Origin: Takashimella koratensis
Lineage: Eukaryota > Basidiomycota > Tremellomycetes > Trichosporonales > Tetragoniomycetaceae
Assembly (NCBI GenBank): GCA_003116875.1
Contig: BCKT01000016.1
Location: 186,001-250,000, forward strand
Direction of reading: 5' to 3'
Length of the DNA stretch: 64,000 nt
Part shown: positions 42,491 to 55,400 of the stretch, one piece after another
Numbering within the stretch: the first letter of the stretch is position 1
Layout: every line of letters begins with the position of its first letter
The notes under the pieces: generated by a model
Databases searched by the model: none
What the model saw: only the letters and a program-made list of their open reading frames with translations
Told to the model about the DNA's origin: nothing
Position numbers and translations under genes: made by a program

Positions 42491-44614
42491 ATGTCTCGCA
42501 GCGTCTACGTCGGTCGTCTTCCTCCTAGTGCGTCTTCTTCCCCTTCGCATCTCCAAGTCATAGGGAGGAGTGGATGGAGGGAAGCGTTGCAAGTGGACGA
42601 ATAAGTGTATAGAGCTACTAACCTTGTCGTAGGCGTGAGCAGGCCCGATATCGAGGACGTAAGTCGATCTCCTTCTTGACCTCTGTTGTCTACCCAAAGT
42701 TCCCGATCCCCGCTGACATACTCAGCACTTTCGTGGTCTCGGTCGAATTGTCGATGTTCGCATCATGTCCAACTTTGCCTTTGTCGAGTTCGAGAGCCCC
42801 CAGGTGCGTTCACGCGTCGTCTTAACTCTATTCTCAACCGACTCTATCTACACTTGACATCATGCTAGTGCTGACGATTACATCCTGTCTTGTCGTCTAT
42901 TTTCACTGCTTTGCCCGACAGGACGCGGAGGAGGCGTGCCGCGCACTTGACCGCAAGCCCTTCATGGGCGGCGAGAGGTACGTCTCGCTGTCTTACCCAC
43001 CGCCCCTACTCAACCCTTACCCAGCTTGATCGTCGAGCCGTCCAAGGACTTGCGCAGGAGGGATAACTATGACGGGTAAGTCAGTGACGGTGATGATAGT
43101 CAAGCGGAGAGTATCGGCCCCGCTAACGGATAACAGCGGCTTCGGTGGCCGACCGGCACCCCGCGGTCCTCCCCGCCGAGGCGTACGCGTCTCCGTCTCG
43201 GGTGTCCCCGAACAGACCAGCTGGCAGGTGCGGATCATTCCTTTCTCGGCGCGTTCGCGGTCTTGTGTCATTTAAGGAGCGGCGGGGCGGCAAAAGGAAA
43301 AACCTGGACTCTTTCCCATTCTTATCCATCTTGGGTCATCTCTCCATTAATCCAACCTACCCTTTACCTGAGTCGTGGCTATTCTTCCTCGGCGGGTCGA
43401 TGACGTGAGCTGGGTAGTCGAAGCTAGGGCATGTAGAGGGACGTCCCTCTTTCTGTGCGGTGGCGCTGGTCTCAAGCTTGATCCTGGGTTGGTCGAGGGA
43501 AGATCGTCTCTGGACGTAGACTGCGCGCAGGACTGGTTGCGTTGGAGGACGACAAGATCGTGGGCTCGGCACGCTGGGTGGTCGTTAGTCGTCCAAGGAC
43601 GTGGGGCCGGGGCCGTTCGGAGTGGGCGCAGGTCAACTGGGGTAACACCCAGTCGCAGGAGGCGTGCACGGAGGCGATTCATGGAAATGGTCGGGCCGTG
43701 GTCGTCGCTCAGGGAAAGGCACAGAGAGGATACACCTGGGTCGTCGGGATCAGTAGAGGAGGAGTCGAGGGCGAGAACGAGGACAATGACAAGGACCGCG
43801 CACGCGCATATCTTCTCAAACCACGAACAGGGACGCAATGATCTCACGCTTGACTTTCCCCCTCTCCCTTTCTCTTTTCCGATCCAAACAAACAGGACCT
43901 CAAGGACTTTGCGCGTCAAGGATGCGAGACGGTCCTCTTTGCCGACGTCGACAGGCACAGCGGAGTTGGGTGAGTCATAGTTTTACTGCCATCGAGCATC
44001 CCACTGCAGTGAAACAGCAGTGGTGGATACAATTAGAGGAGCTGACTGGTGTGTTTTTGGCTCGGATTCTGATAGAACCGTTGAGTTCCCGACGATGGCT
44101 GATGCCGAGGATGCCGTTCGCCGACTTACGGGCTCGGACATGAACGGTGCCCCCGTCAAGCTCGAGATCACCGGCGTGAGTATCTATCCCATTTTTTCCT
44201 TCACGCGACGACGATGCACCCCCCGGCTTGTAATCATTACATGTCGCTGACACCCAACCCTAGGACGTCCCGTCTGGTGGGTATGACGACCGCGGACCTC
44301 CTCGTCGCGACTATGGCCGATACGACGACCGACCCCGCTACGATGACCGACCTAGGTATGATGACCGCCCTCGGTACAGTGACCGCGGTGACCGTGGGGG
44401 TTACGACCGCCGCGACGACCGAGGCTACGACCGCCGTGACGACCGCCGCGGTGATGATCGTGGTGGTTACGGACGCCGAGACGACCGGGACCGCGGGGAT
44501 AGGGGTGACCGAGACCGCGAGCGCGATGACGACAGGAGGCGAGACAGGAGCCCCCCCAGAAGGCGAGATGACGATAGGTACTCGGGTAACGGGAACGGCG
44601 CTGCCGCTGAGTAA
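42491..44614 (+). CDS. SR-type splicing factor with pseudo-RRM (SRSF1/Srp2-like)
   Basis: Nuclear pre-mRNA splicing protein. N-terminal RRM: SVYVGRLPP (RNP2), then after introns DIEDHFRGLGRIVDVRI and NFAFVEFESP (RNP1), with DAEEACRALDRKPF. A glycine/proline/arginine hinge (GGRPAPRGPPRRG) leads to a second RRM whose first helix carries SWQDLKD, the diagnostic heptapeptide of SR-protein pseudo-RRMs, followed by CETVLFADVDRH and EDAVRRLTGSDMNGAPVKLEI. The C terminus is rich in Arg/Asp/Tyr/Gly repeats (YDDRPRYDDRPRY) and ends GNGNGAAAE. This is more RD/RGG than classical RS. Introns are far longer than elsewhere: about 119 nt for one and 668 nt for the one that splits SWQ from DLKD. Autoregulation through that intron is plausible. 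Confidence 0.87.
43228..43895 (+). other. 668-nt intron in the SR protein gene
   Basis: The donor GTGCGG follows ACCAGCTGGCAG and the acceptor AACAG precedes GACCTCAAGG. It is some twenty times the common intron length in this window. Open frames of about 200 codons exist on both strands inside it, but none resembles a known protein. See finding on possible poison-exon control. Confidence 0.7.
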
Positions 44615-45006
44615 GAAAAAAGAGGGTTAGGGAGTTGTCTGATGAAGGTGGGGTATAGGAGGAGGAGATGAAATGGGGGAGACAAAGTGAGCGAGGCAGC
44701 AAGGGGAGACTTTAAAATGGGTATGGAATGTGCCTACCCACAAAGCCAGAATGAATAAAATGCGTCCCTCGAGAAACCCTTGGTTTTGCTGTGGTCAGTG
44801 CCCGACTCCTTCAGGCACATTTTGATCGGGTTATGACGCACTGATCCACTGGAACCCAGTTGGAGGTCGTCTGAGCGAGACTGTACATCACACCATCTCT
44901 CATTGTGACGGCCCCACCTTAAACCCGTCCGGATCCTCTCAGTCGTCAACTCACCCAGACCGCTTGACTGGCGATTCTTGGAATCGAAAGTATCCCACGA
45001 CCCAAG

Positions 45007-47281
45007 ATGAACTTTGACTATGTGCGAAAGATCGTGTCGGGAAAGAAGGCGAGGTTTATCGACCCGGAAGCAGCGGTGAACCTCGACCTCGTCTATGGTG
45101 AGCTTGACACTGTGTACACTGATCACGACTCGAGCTGACTCTGTGGACAGTGACGGATCGCATCATCATGTAGGAACCACCTCCCTTGGCCTTGACTTCC
45201 CATCCCCTCTTCCCATCTCCCTTCAACGATCCGACCCTCTCCTGTGCTGATCCTCGTAGCATGGGCTACCCAGCAACAGGTTTTGAAAGCCTCTACCGTA
45301 ACCGCCGTACCGACGTTCTCCGATTCATCGAGTCTCGTCATTCTGATAACTGGTGGATCTTCAACCTTTGCCCAGTATACGAAAACGCCTACTCACCAGA
45401 GAGTATGAAAGGTAGGGTCTCAAGGTATCCGTTCCCAGATCATCATCCACCGCCGTTGGCTTTGTTGCCGATTGCGGTAGGGGAGATGAAGGCATGGTTG
45501 GAAGGTGGAGAAGAGAGAGTAGGGGTTATTCATTGTAAAGCGGGAAAGGTGAGTACCGGGGATCGATCAGGTCTCGGAGGGGATGAGGATGGAGGGAGGA
45601 GCAGGGAGAGAGAAGAAGGAGGAAGGAACGAGGCGTGTGAGGAAGAAGACGATTAGTTGTGGATCAAAGGTTGATGAAGAACAGGGCAGGTCAGGAACGT
45701 TGTTATGCTCGTACATGCTTTCGCTGGACAAACTTCCGCCCCCGCCCCAACTCGATAGGTCGTATACCTACAAAGAGCTGCTGAAACGGCGACTCGCAGC
45801 GGCCGATAGGGAGCCAGGAGCTGACGGTAACGAGTCTGACTGGGTATCGATGGATGAGACCGGGCGGGACTCTGTGGACCCAGGAGCGGACGCTACGGCG
45901 AGTGCGGCTCGACAAGACAACGTCGTCGACAAAGGAACTCGTCCTGGTCTCAGTAACGGGCCAAAGTCGGGAACAGGGGATATGGATGCCGTCACCGAGG
46001 CTGGAGGAGGGGATGAAAAGTTGGACCGAAATGAAAAGAAGGACGCGTTTGTGCCCCTTGATGTAGGGGATACCGACGAGCTCAGCGCACCAGGTCAGTG
46101 GGACCGGAGAGATGGAAAGTTGGAAAAAGTGTTCAAGCTCCATTCGAGTCGAAGGATGAAACCGTCAAGTACCGGTCGAGGCGTGTCCATTCCCAGCCGT
46201 AAGTTGTGTTCTCAGGTCATGATCAACTTGGAACAAGGGCTGCACTGATGTAGCTTAGAGCGCCGGTGGTGTCGCTACGTCCATCTACTTTACACACACC
46301 AAGTCCCGAGCGCGTTTCTTCTCCCTGACCCCCCACGGATCCGCCTGCTCTCCGTATCTATCGTCCTCAGCTCTCCGTCAGGGTGGAAACGACCCGTGAC
46401 CTCTGTCATCGTCGGCACTAGCTCAAAGCACCCTCACAGCCACAACCGCGCATGGGCATCCGTCGCGAGGTACAGAGACGACTATGTCGACAAGCTCCAG
46501 GACGCGTCGCAAGGGGTCGATGGGAAAGGACAGGTCACGTGGGGTGGTATAGGTGGGAAAGGGGAATTTGATTCACACAAGATGTTTAGAGGATGTGGGA
46601 AGTTTGTAGCCGGTGAGATCAGCGAGGAGGATAGAGAGGCATTGACGATATCGAAAGATAAGGTGAGTAGGGTTATTGTTTTCGTGTTGTGTGGACGGAA
46701 AGAGAAAGCAATCGCATGGCGCAATTGAACGCTGACACGGTTCTTGGGCGGGTATTAAACAGGACGAAATCATACACCACCTTGTCCCTGCCAAATCCGA
46801 AGCGATTACACTCGATCGATGTCGTGAAGTTCGACTAAAGCTACATATCGGATCCCTACCGCTTGGATGGTTATGGTTCATCCCAGCTTTCCACCTCCCC
46901 GAACCTTTACCGGGAGCGTCAAGCTCAGTGGCCGATGTGACACGCTCTGACCACGTTCCTGTCGCGGAAACCGAGGGTCCGATAAGCTCAACTTCAACCT
47001 CGACAAGCTCGAGTTGGACAGAAGAGGCAAACAAGGCGTCATCATCGCGTCAACAGAGATACCAGGATCAATCTAGAATTCAAACTCTTTGTTTTCCAAA
47101 GTCGCAGATTGACTTCGCAATAGGACCAGGAGCAGCGATACGAAGGGTGCTGGTTAGGATAGAAGAGGTGCCCCAGGGGGTCAGAGTAGGTGCGGCTCCA
47201 CAAATGAATGAGAAGGAAGAGGAGGAAGCGGGAGTCGCAAAGGATAATGACGAAAGAGGAGACTGGGTGAAAGAGGAGTGA
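45007..47281 (+). CDS. PTEN-like phosphatidylinositol-3-phosphate phosphatase
   Basis: Begins MNFDYVRKIVSGKKARF, followed by NLDLVY and ITDR-type residues as in PTEN, then MGYPATGFESLYRN, VLRFIESRHSDNWWIFNLC and a WPD-loop equivalent RYPFPDHHPPPLALLP. The P-loop is HCKAGK-GRSG, a complete HCx5R motif interrupted by an intron (45549-45684) between Lys and Gly. A linker of about 130 acidic/Ser-rich residues separates the phosphatase from a C2-like half that begins SQRRWCRYVHLL, closely like the human SQRRYVYYYSYLL region, and continues with IRLLSVSIVLSSP and strand-rich blocks to RRVLVRIEE. PTEN removes the 3-phosphate of PIP3 and antagonises PI3K signalling; in fungi the homologue acts in development and sporulation. 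Residues C and R of the catalytic loop are intact. Confidence 0.85.
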
Positions 47282-48730
47282 ATGATGGTCAGAAGGGTAG
47301 GATTTGTTAAATGGAGATGGGTAGAGGACAAAGTGGAGATCTTGTGGCATCGTGATAGCCTCGACGACAACAAACCTTCCGTTGCAACTCGGCAACCTGT
47401 AGCTATACTAGTTTCACCAGGTGACCAACCAACCAGAACCGTTACTGCCCATACGCAGCGGTACATGCATTTGACGGATGAATAGAACCCCGTGGATATA
47501 GTGGAGGTGGAGAATTCATCTCGATGAGCATTGTCAGTTGAGTGATTGCGGCAATGGGTATTGTGGTGAAAGGAATTGAATCAAGGTTTGGATTGCGATC
47601 TATCGGCAAGGTGAGACAACAAACGGTATACTCTTGACGGCAAATATGGGCAAGTACCGTCGGGGCAACGTAAAGTGCGAAAGAAAGGTCAACGTGCGAT
47701 GTAGAGCGTGCTAATGGTTGCTGCGGAGAAGCGAGGAAGCGAGCTAAACTGGGTTCGGAGCTGCTCAGCGTTTCATCCAGGCTAGGACGAACTGTAGATC
47801 GCGAGGTGTGAGATAATCAGTGACTCAGAAGAACGGGGCTAGAGTCAGGGGCGTTGTGAGGTCAGGGACGGCCGAGGAGCGACGATCAGTCGTATGAACT
47901 AGATTGAGACATTTGATCGGAGCCGCCAGAAGGTTGAACGGGTACAATGGGGAGAATAGGAGAGTAGAAGAGGGGTTTAGGGTGGAAGCTCGGTGGAATG
48001 AGGTTAGGCTGAGGGGGTTAGGTCCAGTGCAAGTGCAGGTACTCTCTCCGGCCGGAATGGGTAAGACAGAGGTTGAAATGGGATAGTCGCTCGTCTGGTC
48101 GCTTGCCGGATGCGGTGGGTAAACAATGTCGCCTGCCAAATAGCAATTCACGTGGCTTTCACTCAGGGTCGGAGGAAAGAGCCAAACAGAAAAGACAGTC
48201 GCGGCAAAGTGAGGGATTGAATTTATTTGTAATGAGCAAGGTTGGTTCCTAATGACCCCCGAGTGAATGCTAATAGAATGGGAGGACGGCCGGAAAAAGC
48301 CAGAGGTTAGATGGCTGGTCCTCGATCTCATCCACTCGCCTTTGCTCACCACCCAACCCCCGGTCCCAATCCATCCCACTTGCCTTTTCGGATCGACACC
48401 GTCCATCCCATCGACCATCCCCTCCCACACTTTCTCCTCTCCTCACCCGCCTCCCATCCCCCACCGACCCTGGATTTCTCACTTTCTCCACGCAGCCCCT
48501 AACCCTATCCAATGGACCATTTGCAACTCTTTGTCCCAACCCATACCCACCCCGTCGTCGATTATTTCTCATCCACCATTTTGATCGCCTCACGCCCTTT
48601 TCATTCATGTCATGTCCCAACTGAGCATCTCTTTTCTTGATCTCCTCCTCAGGGTCAACCTCCACTGCCCAGGGCCACTCACCCCGCTCACCCTTGTCCG
48701 CTGCCGCCTCTTTTCTCCCTCTGTCCTGCT

Positions 48731-48771
48731 CTCGACCTCGCCCTCGACCTCGCCCTCGCCCTCGCCCTCCG
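48731..48771 (+). repeat. Short tandem hexamer repeat
   Basis: About six to seven units of CTCG(A/C)CCTCGCC-type sequence in tandem within a non-coding, C-rich stretch. Confidence 0.6.
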
Positions 48772-49128
48772 AGACAGCTCTCTCGCCTCACGCCACCCTC
48801 GCACTCACAACAACATCGAATATGCTTTGTTTCCCTGACGAGATCATCAAGTTTCGGCGTCTCAGAATGGTCGCCATGGTCGCTCTGGACCCTGCGCCTT
48901 GACCGGCAGCTGTCAATGGCTAGACTGGATAGGATGGGCACAATTACCCAAACGCGGACACTCGCTCGCTTGGCTGATGGGATCGTGGAGAGCACAATGG
49001 CCAGCCTCTACAGCCCCACGCCCAGCACACTCACCGCCTGTCGATCGTCGCTCACATCCCACTGACCCCGTCCCCCCCCCCCCCCCCCAGCGCGCGACGA
49101 GCTGTGCCGCGCACACGATACCTCATCG

Positions 49129-49204
49129 NNNNNNNNNNNNNNNNNNNNNNNNNNNNNNNNNNNNNNNNNNNNNNNNNNNNNNNNNNNNNNNNNNNNNNNN
49201 NNNN
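49129..49204. other. Assembly gap (76 N)
   Basis: Run of unknown bases beginning about 40 bp after a poly-C tract and ending before CCTTCTCCCCCCCC. It lies about 220 bp upstream of the WSC gene start, so its promoter is incomplete here. Confidence 0.95.
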
Positions 49205-49424
49205 CCTTCTCCCCCCCCCTCTTCCTCCCTCTCCGACTGGTCGGTGTGTCGGTTCGTCTGCTGCCTCTCTTTCTCTAACCCAACTACTACACCCACACGG
49301 TACTATAATCCAAATCGAAGCAACCCCGGCTGGTCCTGGGCCTCGTTTCGCACGCACACACGCACACCAACCCTCCCCTTCTCTCGCCGTCTTCACGAGC
49401 AACGCTTGATCGCGTCGCATCAAC

Positions 49425-52400
49425 ATGAAGGTCGGCACACTCGTCCCCCTCGTCGCCTACCTGGCGGTGGCCTCAGTCGCCGCCGTGCCACTCGGCGAGG
49501 CTGAGCGCGATCACCTTACCGAGCAATCGTTGACTAGGCGTCTCTTCGGCACCTGTGTCTTCGGCTTCAGTATCTTTGGTGACTGTGACAGCGGTAGCTC
49601 CTCGTCCTCCTCGACCGACAACAGCGCCAGCATTTCGCTCTCGGCTTCGCTCTACTCGTCGTCGTCGGCCGCTTACTCCCGCTCCATCTCCCAGTCCATC
49701 TCCCAGTCCATCTCGGCCTCCATCTCCGAGTCCGCCTACGAGGCCGCCACCGCTTCCGCCGCCAAGGCTTCGTCCGCCGCCGCTGCCGCTGCCGCTTCGT
49801 CGTCTTCTGCTGCGGCCGCTTCCAAGTCCGCTGCGGCCGCCCAGGCTGCTTCCGCTTCGGCTGCTTCCGCCTCCGCTGCCCAGGCTGCCGCTGCCTCTGC
49901 TTCCAACGCCGCCGCTGCCTCTGCCTCTGCTGCCTCCGCCAAGGCTGCTTCGTCGTCTGCTGCTGCTGCTTCCGCTGCTCAAGCTGCTTCCGCTTCCAAC
50001 GCCGCTGCCGCCTCCGCCTCCGCCGCCCAGGCTGCCGCCGCTTCCGCTTCCAACGCTGCCGCCGCCTCTGCTTCCGCTGCCTCCGCCAAAGCTGCTTCCT
50101 CCTCGGCTGCTGCTGCGTCCGCTGCTCAGGCTTCCGCTGCTGGTGCTTCCGCTGCCGCTGCGTCCGCCGCTCAGGCTTCGGCCGCTGATGCATCTGCCAA
50201 GGCCGCTTCGTCCGCCGCTGCCGCCTCCGCTGCTGGTGCTTCCAACGCCGCTGCCTCTGCTGCCGCTGCTTCGGCTGCGAACGCTTCGGCCTCCGCTGCT
50301 GCCGCCGCCTCGGCTTCCAAGGCGAACGCCGCTTCTGCTTCCTCGTCTGCCGCCGCCGCCGCTGCTGCCTCTGCCTCCTCCGCATCGGCCGCCAGCGCCT
50401 CGGCCTCCAAGGCGTCTGCTTCCGCTGCGTCTGCCTCGGCCGCTTCCGCTTCCGCCGCCGCTGCCGCCGCCGCTACCTCGAACCAGTACGGCAGCTCGAG
50501 CTACAGCTCTGGTAGCGTTTTCTGTGCCGAGGGCTTCGACATCTTCGGTAACTGCAACAGCGGAACCTCATCGTCTTCGTCGTCTTCTTCGTCGTCGTCT
50601 TCGTCCGGCAGCTCGACCTACAACGCCATCATGTGCTCCATCTTTGGCGGGTCGTACTGTGACACTGGTTCGTCGTCGACTACTACCGCGAGCGGCTCCT
50701 CGGCATCGTCTTCGGCTGCTGCTGCCGCTGCTTCGTCGTCTTCGGCTGCCGCTGCCTCTGCCTCCGCTGCCTCTGCTTCCGCCGCCGCTGCCTCCGCTAA
50801 GGCTGCTTCGTCCGCTGCTGCCGCGTCTGCTTCCAACGCTGCTGCCGTCTCGGCCTCGAACGCTGCTGCTGCCTCGGCATCGGCTGCTTCGGCTTCCGCC
50901 AAGGCCGCTTCTTCCGCCGCTGCTGCGTCCGCCGCCCAGGCTTCTGCTGCGCAGGCCTCGGGTGCGCAGGCCTCTGCTGCTGCTGCCTCTGCTGCCTCGG
51001 CGTCCGCCGCTGCCGCCTCGTCGTCTGCTGCCGCTGCTTCCGTCGCTGCTGCCTCTGCTGCTGCTGCTTCTGCTGCCGCCGCTTCCGCCAAGGCTGCTTC
51101 CTCCGCTGCTGCTGCCTCTGCCGCGGCCAAGTCGGGCACCTCCACCGGCTCTGGCTCTACCGTCACTACCACCCAAAAGGCCACTACCGGTTTCGCCGCT
51201 CTTGACGAGACCTACTGCTTGGCCGGTATGACCGACTACTGTGTCACTACCGTCACTTCGGCCGCCACCTCTACCGCCAAGTCGACCTCGTCCACCCAGA
51301 AGGCAACCACCGGTAACGCCGCGCTCGACGAGGCTTACTGCTTGGCTGGTCTCTCCGACTACTGCAGCAGCGGTACCTCTTCGTCTGGCTCGACTGCTGG
51401 TTCTGGATCGGCCGCTAGCGCTTCGGCCGCCTCGGCTTCGGCTGCCTCTGCCTCTGCCGCCTCTGCCTCTGCTGCCTCCGCCTCCGCCGCTGCTGCTTCC
51501 GCTGCCGCTGCTTCCGCCAAGGCCGCCTCGTCTGCTGCTGGTGCCTCGGCCTCCAACGCTGCTGCCATCTCCGCTTCCAACGCTGCTGCCGCCTCCGCTT
51601 CTAATGCCGCTGCCGTATCCGCTTCGCAGGCTGCTGCCTCTGCCGCTGCTGCCTCGGCTGCTGCTGCCTCCGCCAAGGCGGCCTCTTCTGCCGCCGCCGC
51701 TTCCGCCTCGGCCAAGTCGGGCACCTCCACCAGCTCTGGGACCACGGTTACCACCACCCAGAAAGCGACTACTGGCGTTGCGGCCCTTGACGAGACCTAC
51801 TGCTTGGCTGGCCTGACCGACTACTGTGTCACCACCGTGACCAAGAGCGGCTCGGCGACCTCGACTGCCGGCTCGTCCTCGTCCACCCAGAAGGCCACCA
51901 CTGGTAACGCCGCGCTCGACGAGGCTTACTGTCTCGCTGGTCTCTCCGACTACTGCAGCAGCGGTACCTCTTCGTCTGGCTCGACTGCGGGCTCTGGCTC
52001 TGGCTCGGCTGCATCGTCGTCCGCCAAGGCTGCTGCGTCGTCGTCTGGCACTGGCTCCTCGGGCACTGGCTCTGGCTCTGGCTCGGCCTCGGTCTCCTCG
52101 GCCAAGGCTGCCACCTCGTCCACCTCGACCGCCGCGGCCACCAGCACCACCCAGAAGGCTACCACTGGCAACTCCGCCCTCGACGCTGCGTACTGCTTGG
52201 CCGGCCTCACCGACTACTGCAGCACCTCTTCTGGCTCCGGCTCTTCCGGCTCGGGCTCGGCCGCTTCGTCGTCTGTCAAGTCTGGCTCCTCGACCTCGAC
52301 TGCTGGCTCGACCTCCTCCACCCAGAAGGCGACTACTGGTAACGCGGCACTCGACGAGGCCTACTGCTTGGCCGGTCTCACCGACTACTGCAGCAGCGGT

Positions 52401-55400
52401 ACCTCTTCGTCTGGCTCGACTGCGGGGTCTGGCTCTGGCTCGGCTGCGTCGTCGTCCGCCAAGGCTGCTGCGTCATCGTCTGGCACTGGCTCCTCGGGCA
52501 CTGGCGCCGGCTCTGGCTCTGGCTCCACTGCCTCCTCTGCCAAGTCCGGCTCATCTACCTCGACCGCCGCCTCCACCTCGTCGACCCAGAAGGCTACCAC
52601 CGGTAACTCTGCCCTCGACGCTGCCTACTGCTTGGCTGGCTTGACCGACTACTGCACCACCTCGTCGGGCTCTGGCTCGACTGGTTCCGGCTCTGCCGCC
52701 TCGTCGGGCGCTGGATCTGGCTCCGTTGCTTCGTCGGCCAAGTCTGGCTCCTCGACCTCGACCGCCGGCTCGACCTCCTCCACCCAGAAGGCGACCACCG
52801 GTAACGCCGCGCTTGACGAGGCCTACTGCTTGGCTGGTCTTTCCGACTACTGCAGCAGCGGTACCTCTTCGTCTGGTTCGACTGCTGGCTCTGGTTCCGG
52901 CTCCTCTTCCGCCAAGTCTGGTTCTTCCACCTCGACTGCTGCCTCCACCTCGTCAACCCAGAAGGCTACCACTGGTAACGCCGCCCTCGACGCCGCTTAC
53001 TGCTTGGCTGGCTTGACCGACTACTGCACCACCTCGTCGGGCTCTGGCTCGACTGGCTCTGGTTCCGCTGCCTCGTCGGCCGCTGGCTCCGGCTCTGCCG
53101 CGTCGTCGTCCGCCAAGGCTGCCGCTTCGTCTGGCGCTGCCGGCGCCTCGTCGGGCTCGGGCTCTGCTGCCTCTTCCGGCGCTGGCTCTGCTGCCTCGTC
53201 CTCCGCCAAGGCTGGCTCGTCCACCTCGTCCGCTGCCTCTGCCTCTTCCACCCAGAAGACTACTGGCAACACCGTCCTCGACGAGGCCTACTGCCTTGCT
53301 GGTCTTACCGACTACTGCAGCACTGGTACTTCCTCTTCGGGCTCGACCGCTGGCTCTGGCTCCGGCTCATCGTCTGCCAAGTCTGGTTCGTCGACTTCCT
53401 CGGCTGCTTCGGGCGCTACTACCCAGAAGGCGACCACCGGCAACGCTGCGCTTGACACTGCCTACTGTCTCGCTGGCCTTACCGACTACTGCAGCACCTC
53501 GTCTGGTTCTGGCTCCGCGTCGTCGTCCGCCAAGTCTGGCTCGTCGACCTCGTCCGCTGCTTCTGGCTCTACCACCCAGAAGGCGACCACCGGCAACTCT
53601 GTCCTTGACGCTGCCTACTGCTCGGCCGGTCTTACCGACTACTGCAGCACCTCGTCTGGCTCTGGCTCCGGATCCTCGTCCGTCAAGTCTGGCTCGTCCA
53701 CCTCGTCGGCTGCCTCTGCCGGTGCTACCGCCACCACTGGTGACGCCGCTCTCGACTCGGCTCTCTGCTTGGCCGGCTTCACCGAGTACTGCAAGAGCTC
53801 CAGCTCGTCGGCTGCTGGCTCTGGCGCTTCTGCCTCGGCTGCCTCCGCGTCTGCTGCTTCGGCCTCGGCTGCGGCTGCTTCCAACTCGCTTGCATCGGTC
53901 GCGGCTGCTGCCTCCTCCTCGGCCGCTTCCGTCGCTGCTGCTGCGTCCGCCTCGGCTGCTTCCGCGTCCGCTGCCGCTGCCTCGGTCCTCTCTGCGTCCA
54001 ACGCCGCTGCCTCTGCCTCTGCCGCGTCTGCTTCTTCGCTCGCCGCGTCCTCGGCTGCTCACTACACCGCGACCTCCGCCGCCGCCGCCGCGTCCGTCTC
54101 GAACGCCATCGCCGCTTCGCTCGCTTCGTCCGTCGCCGCTGCCGCCTCGTCCCAGGCCGCGTCCCTCTCTGCGTCCGCCGCTCAGTACTCTGCTTCCGTG
54201 GCGGCCGCGCAGTCCTCCGCTGCCGCTGCTGCTTCGGCCGCTGCTTACTCTGCGTCGTCGCTCGCTGCCTCGGCTGCTGCTTACTCCGCCTCGGTTTCTG
54301 GCTACGAGTACACCTCTGCCTCGGCCGCGGCTTACTCGGCTTCGCGCTACGCCCAGTCCGTCTCGCTCTCGGCGTCGGCTGCTTCCTCGTCGCTCGCGGC
54401 TGCCCAGTCGTCGGCCGCTGCCGCTGCCTCGTCGCTCCAGGCGTCGATCTCGGTCTCTGCTGCTGCTGCCTCCGCCTCCGCTGCGGCTGCCTCGGTCTCG
54501 GCGTCGCTCTCCGCTTCGGCTGCTGCCTACTCGGCCTCGGTTGCGTCGGTCGCCTCGTCTGTCTCCAACTCCATCGCTCAAGCCTCGTCGCTCGCTGCGT
54601 CGATCTCTGCCTCCGCTTCGGCTGCCCAGGCCTCGGTTTCGGCGTCCCTTGCCAAGTCGGTCTCGATCTCGCTCTCGGCTTCCGCTGCCCAGTCCGCCTC
54701 TGCCGCCGCTGCCTCTCTCTCGCAGTCCCTCGCCCTGTCCCAGTCGGTCCAGGCTTCGTCGCTCGCTGCCTCGGTCTCTGCCTCGGCCTCTGCTGCGGCT
54801 GCATCGCTCTCCGCGTCGCTCTCTGCTTCGGCCGCAGCTTACTCGGCTTCGGTTTCGTCGGTCGCTGCCTCTGTCTCGGCGTCGATCGCCCAGGCTTCGT
54901 CCCTCGCTGCATCGATCTCCGAGTCCGCCTCGGTCGCCCAGGCCTCGCTCTCGCAGTCGCTCGCTGCGTCGCAGTCGCTGTCTGCCTCCAACGCGGCTTA
55001 CTCGGCCTCCAAGTACTCTGCCTCGGTCGCCATGTCGGCTTCGGTTGCCCAGTCTCTCGCTGCCTCCGCCTCCGCCGCCGCTGCGTCGGTCTCGTCGTCG
55101 CTCTCCGCCTCTGCCGCTGCCTACTCGGCTTCGGTTGCGTCGGTCGCTTCGTCCGTCTCCAACTCGATCGCTCAGGCTTCCGCTTCCGCTGCCTCGCTCG
55201 CACAGTCGATTTCGCTCTCGCAGTCTGCTTCCGCCTACCAAGCTTCGGTTGCGTCTGTCGCTGCCGCTGCCTCGTATTCGCAGTCGCTCTCGCTCTCGCA
55301 GTCTGCGGCCGCCTACCAGGCCTCGCTCTCGGTCTCTGCCTCGGCCGCTGCCTACTCTGCGTCGGTCTCTTCGCTCGCTTCGTCCGTCTCGGCGTCCATT

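Larger units (their letters stand above)
47282..49424. other. Intergenic region upstream of the giant WSC protein gene
   Basis: About 2.1 kb. Contains frames on both strands that look compositional (Pro/Ser/Arg-rich), none supportable. Notable content: a hexameric CTCGAC/CTCGCC run at about 48731-48771, a poly-C run at about 49072-49088, and an N gap. A CACACA-rich leader (49350-49370) lies just upstream of the next start codon. Confidence 0.5.

Noticed and set aside
43347..43980. Open frames of about 200 codons on both strands inside the SR gene intron
   Set aside because: No family features; they overlap each other and the flanking exons, and look compositional.
47825..48995. Two minus-strand and one plus-strand frames of 140-240 codons
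   Set aside because: Low-complexity Arg/Gly/Pro translations over a hexamer repeat and C-rich DNA; no conserved blocks.
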